From UCB2 sp964475735 (GTDB lineage: Bacteria > Chloroflexota > Dehalococcoidia > Tepidiformales > Tepidiformaceae), in contig CAYYYI010000039.1 of the NCBI GenBank assembly GCA_964475735.1, positions 1 through 19,604 on the forward strand: a stretch of DNA of 19,604 nucleotides. The letters run 5' to 3'. Below the pieces are notes generated by a model, which saw only the letters and a list, made by a program, of their open reading frames with translations, ran no database searches and was not told the origin of the DNA. The first letter of the stretch is position 1. The number at the start of each line of letters is the position of its first letter. Position numbers and translations under genes: made by a program. This document shows positions 15,053 through 19,604 of the stretch, in pieces.

Positions 15053-15394
15053 CTACCCGGCGGCGACAGGCTCCTCTACGAAGACCCATTGCTCCGCCCA
15101 CTCGGCGATGGCGTCGACAACCTTCTCCAGGGCGCGGCCCTTGTCCGTCAGGCGGTACTCGATCCTCACAGGCGTCTCGGGGAAGACGCGGCGCACGACG
15201 ATGCCCTCGGACTCGAGCTCCTTGAGGCGCTCGGAGAGAAGCCTGTCAGAGAGCCCCGGAACGCTCACGGCGATGTCTGTGAAGCGAATGTGCCCCGCCA
15301 GCAGCGAGCGAATGATGGCTCCGGTCCAGCGCCTGCCCACAAGCTCTATAGCCTTGTGGTAGCGCGGGCAGAAGTTGTTATTGTCTGTGCCCAC
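15053..15394 (-). CDS. HxlR-family winged-helix transcriptional regulator
   Basis: 113 residues from GTG 15394. It shows the HxlR hallmark C9 followed by the helix AIELVGRRWTGAIIRSLLAGHIRFTDIAVSVPGLSDRLLSERLKELESEGIVVR (residues about 15-68) and the wing RVFPETPVRIEYRLTDKGRAL. The N-terminal Cys acts as a redox or electrophile sensor in several family members (HypR, YodB), but many others sense unknown ligands. A good promoter lies about 110 bp upstream, and a GGTAAG direct repeat lies within 32 bp of the start. Its target may be itself or the adjacent Nudix or MBL genes, which lie on the same strand. Confidence 0.95.
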   Translation of the reverse strand: MGTDNNNFCPRYHKAIELVGRRWTGAIIRSLLAGHIRFTDIAVSVPGLSDRLLSERLKELESEGIVVRRVFPETPVRIEYRLTDKGRALEKVVDAIAEWAEQWVFVEEPVAAG

Positions 15395-15400
15395 GTCGTA

Positions 15401-15422
15401 CTTACCCCTTCAGGATCTTACC
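15401..15422 (-). repeat. Short direct repeat near the HxlR start, possible operator
   Basis: Minus strand GGTAAG - 10 nt - GGTAAG, the second copy ending 6 bp before the GTG start. Short direct or inverted half-sites near the promoter are usual for self-regulated HxlR proteins, but six-base copies can arise by chance. The right copy may also lie within the ribosome-binding region (AAGGGGTAAG). Confidence 0.25.
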
Positions 15423-15502
15423 TCATGTAGCTCGCTTCGCATATGCAAGAGCCATAGCAGGCATGAGGGCATCCACTCCGAATATGGACATTCTTTTCTG
15501 GA

Positions 15503-15531
15503 ATCCTAGGCGCACCCGGCCATTAGTGCAA
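15503..15531 (-). promoter_or_regulatory. Sigma70-type promoter for the HxlR regulator
   Basis: TTGCAC (15526-15531) and TAGGAT (15503-15508) are separated by exactly 17 bp and point toward the HxlR gene, giving a leader of roughly 100 nt. This stretch is less GC-rich than its surroundings. Confidence 0.55.
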
Positions 15532-15610
15532 TCCCACTGGACAGTTAGTCGCACGAATATCATTGGCGTATGCCGGTGGCACAGGAGCGGCCATCCGGGC
15601 CGAGAACGGC

Positions 15611-16405
15611 CTACCGGTCGCGCCGGGGCATGCGTCGCCTGTACATGTTCCGCATGAAAGTGCGAAACCTTGCTGCCCGCCGCCGGATGCCCGCAACTGA
15701 GCGCGGCCGGCGAGGACGCGCCGCAAGCTCGCGCAGCGCCGCATCGAACCCTTCGGGCAGGGGCTGACCGTGGCCGGGGCAACCTGCCCCGGGCGCGATC
15801 GCCGCGAACGCTGCAAGGCTCTCCTCGTAGAGGACGTTGTCGGCGTTGGCCAGCGCCATCGGCCTGCTCAGGCGCCGGTGGTGGCTGATGGTCATGTCGC
15901 CCACAAACGCCACTCCCGCGGCCTGAGCGACATAGCAGTACGACCCGGCCGTATGCCCCGGCGTTGGGAAGGCGCGAATGCCCGGCAATACGTCCGCCTC
16001 GCCTTCGAGGGCAACGTCCACGGGCAGGGGCGCCTCGTGGCGGCGCAGGAGCCGGCGCGAGACAAACCGGGCCACGTGAGACCGCCCCGTCGTCCGGGCG
16101 ATGGTCCAGCCCGACTCATCACCCGCGGGCGTGCAGTCGCCACGTCCGGCGACGACGCGCGCGCCGGTCCTGCTCCGCAGAGCGAGGGCGGCGCCCGTGT
16201 GATCGAAGTGGTTGTGGGTGAGAAGGATGCAGGCCAGCGGCCGGTCCCCCGCTACGGCTTTCACCTCATCGAGGATTGCCGCCACATTCGAGCCAAAGCC
16301 GGTGTCGACGAGCGCGAGCTGCCCGTCAGCGGCCTCGACTACGTAGACATTCGAACCGCGCGTGCGGTGGAGCCACCACACACCCGGCACAACCAGGTCT
16401 GCCAT
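15611..16405 (-). CDS. MBL-fold metallo-hydrolase with an arginine-rich C-terminal tail
   Basis: 264 residues from ATG 16405, preceded by GGGAGGAGCGGGAAGCAGT. An ATG at 16486 would extend it but lies upstream of this site. The metal motif is THNHFDH (63-69; H64, H66, D68, H69), followed by FPTPGHTAGSY with the third His, FVGDMTIS with the bridging Asp, and a late GHG as last ligand. This is the glyoxalase II / hydrolase type of MBL fold. The last 35 residues contain about 16 arginines (RPRRPRSVAGIRRRAARF...), unusual for the family and suggesting nucleic-acid or membrane contact. Substrate unknown. It is upstream of the HxlR gene on the same strand with a 216-bp gap containing that gene's promoter. 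Confidence 0.92.
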   Translation of the reverse strand: MADLVVPGVWWLHRTRGSNVYVVEAADGQLALVDTGFGSNVAAILDEVKAVAGDRPLACILLTHNHFDHTGAALALRSRTGARVVAGRGDCTPAGDESGWTIARTTGRSHVARFVSRRLLRRHEAPLPVDVALEGEADVLPGIRAFPTPGHTAGSYCYVAQAAGVAFVGDMTISHHRRLSRPMALANADNVLYEESLAAFAAIAPGAGCPGHGQPLPEGFDAALRELAARPRRPRSVAGIRRRAARFRTFMRNMYRRRMPRRDR

Positions 16406-16520
16406 ACTGCTTCCCGCTCCTCCCGGAGAATCCTCTGAACGTGGCGGGCGCCGCCCGCGTCTCACATCATATCGTTCGCCCGCCATGCACCCGGGCGCAA
16501 GCGGCCCGGCGCAGACGTGC

Positions 16521-16526
16521 TACAAT
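16521..16526 (+). promoter_or_regulatory. -10 element of a probable leaderless promoter (Cas4/RecB-like nuclease)
   Basis: TACAAT followed by CCGCCGCC and the ATG at 16535, with 8-bp spacing. No -35 match is visible at 17 bp. Confidence 0.6.
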
Positions 16527-16534
16527 CCGCCGCC

Positions 16535-17314
16535 ATGAGCGGCCCGATGTTCCGCCTTTCGCACAGCAAGGCCCAGGCATACGCCCAATGCCGGAAGCTT
16601 TACTGGTTCCGCTATGTCTCCGGAGAGCCGTGGCCGCCAGCCGTCCCGAACCCGGCCGGCTGCATCGGCACAGGTATCCACCGGGCGATGAGGGCGCTCT
16701 GCGAAACAGGCGCTCCCGAAGATGGCGCCCACGAGCTGGACGCGTACCTCCGCATGCCCGCCCATGAGTGCGCCGGGCCGGGAACGGCCGTCTACGGCAC
16801 GGCCTTCGGCATCTTCGAGACCGGATGCAGGGCGCATGCCTCGATCGAGAGCGAGAAGAGCTGGGCCGAGATCGACACCTGGGCGCCGTGGCCGTCGCGC
16901 GGCGTCACGCTGAGCGCCCGCATTGACCGCGCCGATATGGTCCCCGGCGGGGGCTGGCAAATCATCGACTGGAAGACCGGGGCGTTCGAGATCGACGATG
17001 TCACTGACGCCCAGCTCGACATCGGGCACATCGCGCTGCGCACTTCTCAGCGGCTGCTGAACGACGAGCCCGTGACAGCCATCGCCTGGAACCTGCGAAC
17101 GGACACGCGCCGTATTCGTTCCCTCCGCCGAACGGATGCGCTGGCGACGATGTCGAAGCTCGCCAACCTCGCGGAACGGATGCAGCAGGAGCAGCCGTTC
17201 GATGCAATGCCCGGGACGTTCTGCGCTCTTTGCGATTGGCGCCCGCGTTGCCCCGAAGCAGAAGAGGTGGAGACGCGCGGCTGGGACGCCCACACGGCTA
17301 CCGCCGAAACGTAG
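16535..17314 (+). CDS. Solitary PD-(D/E)XK nuclease, RecB/Cas4-like, with an iron-sulfur cysteine set
   Basis: 259 residues. The start at ATG 16535 (MSGPMFRLSHSKAQAYAQC) fits the family, and a leaderless -10 lies just upstream. The nuclease residues are all visible: H49 in GTGIHRAMRAL, D131 in SARIDRAD, D145 and K147 in IIDWKTG, and Q160 in DAQLDIGHIAL. One cysteine near the N terminus (C19, AQCRKLYWFRYV) and three at the C terminus (C230, C233, C239 in FCALCDWRPRC) reproduce the [4Fe-4S] arrangement of AddB and Cas4. Such proteins resect or cut DNA ends. No CRISPR array, other cas genes or helicase is in the window, so it is a stand-alone member. Convergent with the beta-CASP gene. Confidence 0.9.
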   Translation: MSGPMFRLSHSKAQAYAQCRKLYWFRYVSGEPWPPAVPNPAGCIGTGIHRAMRALCETGAPEDGAHELDAYLRMPAHECAGPGTAVYGTAFGIFETGCRAHASIESEKSWAEIDTWAPWPSRGVTLSARIDRADMVPGGGWQIIDWKTGAFEIDDVTDAQLDIGHIALRTSQRLLNDEPVTAIAWNLRTDTRRIRSLRRTDALATMSKLANLAERMQQEQPFDAMPGTFCALCDWRPRCPEAEEVETRGWDAHTATAET

Positions 17315-17555
17315 GGCCGCGAACGCTTTTGGAGATTCCCGGGCGGCCAGCAGCCCTCGGAGGGTCCCTCCCGGCTGCCGGCCGCCGGAGGTCCCGCGTC
17401 CACGCCATGAACGGACCGGGCGCTGTCGAGTCGGTCCGCTGGCGGGGGCCAGCATGGGCGTGGGACCTGCGGAACCCTACCACGGCCAGGAAGCGCATCA
17501 CAATCACGTGGCCGTGAAAATTCCGCGCGTGATTATCTCGACCAGGCGACGCCCT
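17315..17555. other. Convergent intergenic region without a recognisable gene
   Basis: 241 bp between the stops of the nuclease and the beta-CASP gene. It contains a 7-bp inverted repeat CACGGCC...GGCCGTG with a 22-nt loop (about 17480-17515), which lacks a T tract and is too open to call a terminator. Small open frames here show no ribosome binding site or family feature. Confidence 0.6.
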
Positions 17556-18974
17556 CTAGGATGCCCTCCAACGGCGCGACGATGGAACGAAAGTGAACTC
17601 CTGCCCCAGGCCAGGAATGAGGGTCTGTGGCACAGAAGCGCCTTTCAGGCGGGCCGCGAGAGCTTGCTGGGCATCAGGCTCACCATGGGCAAGGAACACC
17701 GTCTCGGGCGTCGCACTGCCCGAGAGCGCCCACTGGACGAGCTCGGCGGCGTCGGCGTGCGCCGAGAAACCGTCGAGAGACACCACCCGCGCCCTCACCG
17801 CGATGTCTTCGCCGTGCATACGCACGGTCTTCGCGCCTTCAAGCAAAGCGCGCCCGCGGGTCCCCGCCGCCTGGTAGCCGGCGAGAGCGATGAGATTCTT
17901 CGGATCCCCCGCGAGCCGGCGCAGATGATGCAGCACCCGGCCGCCGGCAAGCATGCCGCTGGAAGAAACGATGATCCGCGGCCCGGGGAGGTCATTCAGG
18001 GCGCGAGACTCCTCGACGCTCCGGTGGAAGCGGACGTGGCGAGGGAAAAGGGCGTTCCGGGCGGACGCGGCAACGTCGTCGTCGAGTTCGCCGCTGTGCA
18101 GGTAGCGCTGGTAGATGCGCGTGACATCGACCGCCATGGGGCTGTCGATATGGATGGGTATCTCCGGGAGGGCGCCGCTCTCCATCAGTTTCCGCAACAT
18201 GAGCGTCACGAGCTGGACGCGCGCCACCGCAAAGGCGGGGATGAGCACGGTCCCGCCCCGGCGGATCGCTTCCATCAGCGGGCGGCGCAACTGCTCGTCA
18301 AGCGGCGTGTCATCGTGGAGGCGGTCACCGTAGGTGGATTCCAGGATCAGCGTGTCGCAGGGAGGCGGTGGGACCGGGTCGATGTGGAGCGGCATGTCGT
18401 ACCGGCCCACGTCACCGCTGAAGACCACCGTCGCCTCGCCTTCGTCCAGCCGGGCGCGCACCTCAATGTGGGCGCTCCCGAGGATGTGGCCGGCGCTCTG
18501 AAACCGCGCGGCAAACGGGGCGTCGAGGTCGAGCCACTCGTCGAAGTCGACCGTCTTCATTCTCCTCAGCGCTGACTCGGCATCGGCGGTGGTGAAGAGG
18601 GGAAGAGCGGGACGATGCTTGCTGAAGCCCTTGCGGTTGGCGTACTCGGCGTCCTCCTCCTGCAGCCTGGCAGCATCGAGGAGAAGAATCTGGGCCAGAT
18701 CGACCGTTGCCGGAGTCGCGTAGATGGGCCCCCGGTAGCCTTCGCGGACGAGTCGCGGCAGGTAGCCCGTGTGGTCGATATGCGCATGGGTCACGAGCAC
18801 CGCATCGATGGAGCGGACGTCGAACCCGGGCGGCCGCCAGTTCATGAGCCGGAGCTCTTTGAGCCCCTGGAAGAGGCCGCAGTCCACCAGGATGCGCGTC
18901 CCTCCCGCCGAGAGCAGGAAGCGCGAGCCAGTGACGGTGCCCGCGCCGCCATGGAAGGCAAGCGAAAGTTCCAT
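17556..18974 (-). CDS. MBL-fold beta-CASP nuclease-like protein (CPSF/RNase J-related)
   Basis: 472 residues. The MBL core has FHGGAGTVTGSRFLL at the start, LVDCGLFQG, the metal motif THAHIDHTG (62-70), AGHILGSAHIEV with the third His (H163) and FSGDVGR (D188). The beta-CASP insertion follows: LESTYGDRLH (211-220), IHIDSPMAVDVTRIYQRY, and the SSSGMLAGGRVLHHL segment. The RMMBL C-terminal part has the glycine-rich AGYQAAGTRGRALLEG, DGFSAHADAAELVQW with its metal-binding His, and VFLAHGE. This is the YsH1/CPSF73-like bacterial group, thought to process RNA; activity on RNA is inferred from family. It begins 25 bp after the stop of the winged-helix gene, with GGAG next to the ATG, so the two probably form an operon. 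Confidence 0.95.
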   Translation of the reverse strand: MELSLAFHGGAGTVTGSRFLLSAGGTRILVDCGLFQGLKELRLMNWRPPGFDVRSIDAVLVTHAHIDHTGYLPRLVREGYRGPIYATPATVDLAQILLLDAARLQEEDAEYANRKGFSKHRPALPLFTTADAESALRRMKTVDFDEWLDLDAPFAARFQSAGHILGSAHIEVRARLDEGEATVVFSGDVGRYDMPLHIDPVPPPPCDTLILESTYGDRLHDDTPLDEQLRRPLMEAIRRGGTVLIPAFAVARVQLVTLMLRKLMESGALPEIPIHIDSPMAVDVTRIYQRYLHSGELDDDVAASARNALFPRHVRFHRSVEESRALNDLPGPRIIVSSSGMLAGGRVLHHLRRLAGDPKNLIALAGYQAAGTRGRALLEGAKTVRMHGEDIAVRARVVSLDGFSAHADAAELVQWALSGSATPETVFLAHGEPDAQQALAARLKGASVPQTLIPGLGQEFTFVPSSRRWRAS

Positions 18975-18999
18975 GCTCCGACGTTAGTGCGAGCAGCCG

Positions 19000-19374
19000 C
19001 TAGGCGACAGAAGCGCGGCCTTTGCGGCGGGAGGAGCCTTGCGCCTGCGGCCCGGGCCGGGGATCGCCGCCCGTTGGGGGGCCATCTTCCACTGGAGAGC
19101 GCATGAGCGCGATGTAGTCGCCCACCCGGATGTGAGCCAGGGCGGGCCGGCGGAAGTGAACGTCTGCGCAAACGGAATAGGAGTTCTGGCGTCCTCGCCT
19201 CGCAACGCACACGATCCCCGAATCTGCGAGGTCTCGCACGATGCGAGCCACCTGCCTCTCGGTGATGCGGAGCGACGCCGCTATTTCCCGCATGGTCCAG
19301 CCAGGGCGCTCAGAGATCACCAGGAGCACGGCCCCGTGGTTCGAAACGATGTTCCACTCTTTCTTTTCCGGCAT
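19000..19374 (-). CDS. Winged-helix (MarR/ArsR-like) transcriptional regulator
   Basis: 124 residues from ATG 19374, preferred because GAGGGA lies 7 nt upstream; an ATG at 19404 is the alternative and has none. A winged helix covers about residues 8-70: NHGAVLLVISERPGWTMREIAASLRITERQVARIVRDLADSGIVCVARRGRQNSYSV. The region after it (FRRPALAHIRVGDYIALM) is short, and the tail (from about 100) is low-complexity and basic (PRPGPQAQGSSRRKGRAS). Similar small regulators occur in Chloroflexota and Actinobacteria and lack a known ligand domain. Probably co-transcribed with the beta-CASP gene. Inverted repeats in the upstream region could be its operators. Confidence 0.85.
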   Translation of the reverse strand: MPEKKEWNIVSNHGAVLLVISERPGWTMREIAASLRITERQVARIVRDLADSGIVCVARRGRQNSYSVCADVHFRRPALAHIRVGDYIALMRSPVEDGPPTGGDPRPGPQAQGSSRRKGRASVA

Positions 19375-19404
19375 CACCAGCTCCCTCGCAGTGGTGGGTG
19401 TCAT

Positions 19405-19604
19405 CTTGCCCGAATATGAAGTTTAAGTCATGACACAGCTGTCTGACCGGAATACCCACCTCTTTTGGTGCGCGTACGGTAACAGGTAATAAGCCACTTT
19501 GCATAGACAGCAAAGCGCGTTCCGCTGGTGCGACAGATTGTGTCGCGATGCCTGGTTGACCGCCAACTCCAGCGCCGCACCGTGACCGTCAATACTTAGA
19601 CGGC
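19405..19604. other. Upstream region of the winged-helix gene, no gene recognised, with two short inverted repeats
   Basis: 200 bp at the right edge, less GC-rich than the rest of the window. It holds the palindrome ACAGCTGT (19435-19442), about 60 bp before the chosen start, and a perfect 6-bp inverted repeat GCGACA-GATTG-TGTCGC (19530-19546). Either could be an operator or be chance. No open frame with family features was found, and a gene may start beyond the edge. Confidence 0.5.

Noticed and set aside
16535..17314. Part of a CRISPR-Cas locus
   Set aside because: No repeat-spacer array and no other cas gene were found on either strand in the window.
17480..17515. Bidirectional terminator between the convergent genes
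   Set aside because: The 7-bp stem has a 22-nt loop and no T tract follows in either direction.
17407..17517. Small plus-strand open frame of 36 codons between the convergent genes
   Set aside because: No ribosome binding site, promoter or recognisable feature. Such frames are expected by chance.
17136..18575. 479-codon plus-strand frame opposite the beta-CASP gene
   Set aside because: Antisense to a gene with every family motif, and it also overlaps the nuclease 3' end.
1..19604. Insertion sequences, prophage, tRNA or rRNA genes
   Set aside because: No transposase, integrase, terminal inverted repeats, tRNA cloverleaf or rRNA segments were recognised by eye. A tool such as tRNAscan-SE would be decisive for tRNAs.

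Overview
The window is high-GC bacterial DNA (by eye about two thirds G+C), densely coded, with many 1-50 bp gaps and ATGA stop/start overlaps. Several genes start 6-10 bp after a TANNNT -10 element, which suggests leaderless transcripts. Two runs of exactly 100 N (2199-2298, 3488-3587) mark scaffold joins in a draft or metagenomic assembly. The gene mix (prenyltransferase-repeat plus DUF4430 proteins next to a fused-ATPase ECF transporter, leaderless promoters, lipA, RadC, CNNM/HlyC) would fit Chloroflexota, or less likely an actinobacterium. No rRNA or tRNA is present, so the placement is an inference.

Left part (1-4190, minus strand). A cobalamin riboswitch (about 3996-4137) followed by an intrinsic terminator (3906-3942) leads an operon read toward the left edge. 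Its order is: a secreted protein of terpene-cyclase/prenyltransferase-type repeats with a C-terminal membrane anchor (2924-3837); an ECF T component (2059-2879); a double-ATPase ECF A component (476-2062); and a secreted cysteine-rich DUF4430 protein cut by the window edge (1-479). Animal intrinsic factor and transcobalamin bind vitamin B12 between an alpha6/alpha6 barrel and a small beta domain, and these two secreted proteins correspond to those two halves as separate genes. With the riboswitch and importer, this looks like a surface B12-capture and uptake system. It is the most interesting feature of the window. The expected S component is not in view.

Middle left (4191-7059). A membrane-tethered TlpA/ResA-type thioredoxin lies upstream of the riboswitch on the minus strand. 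Divergent from it is a PhoB/PhoP-type response regulator with its PhoR-type histidine kinase, preceded by an 11-bp direct repeat resembling a PHO box.

Middle (7154-12734). An ECHDC3-like enoyl-CoA hydratase-family protein lacking both catalytic glutamates converges on an aminoglycoside-phosphotransferase-fold kinase and lipoyl synthase. Divergent from lipA are a zinc-finger/TM/LysM protein, an overlapping two-TM protein, RadC, and a Cof-type HAD phosphatase.

Right part (12745-19604). On the minus strand are a CNNM/HlyC-type CBS membrane protein, a tandem Nudix protein, an HxlR regulator, an MBL-fold hydrolase, a beta-CASP MBL nuclease and its upstream winged-helix regulator. On the plus strand is a solitary Cas4/RecB-like iron-sulfur nuclease. 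The last 200 bp hold no recognisable gene.
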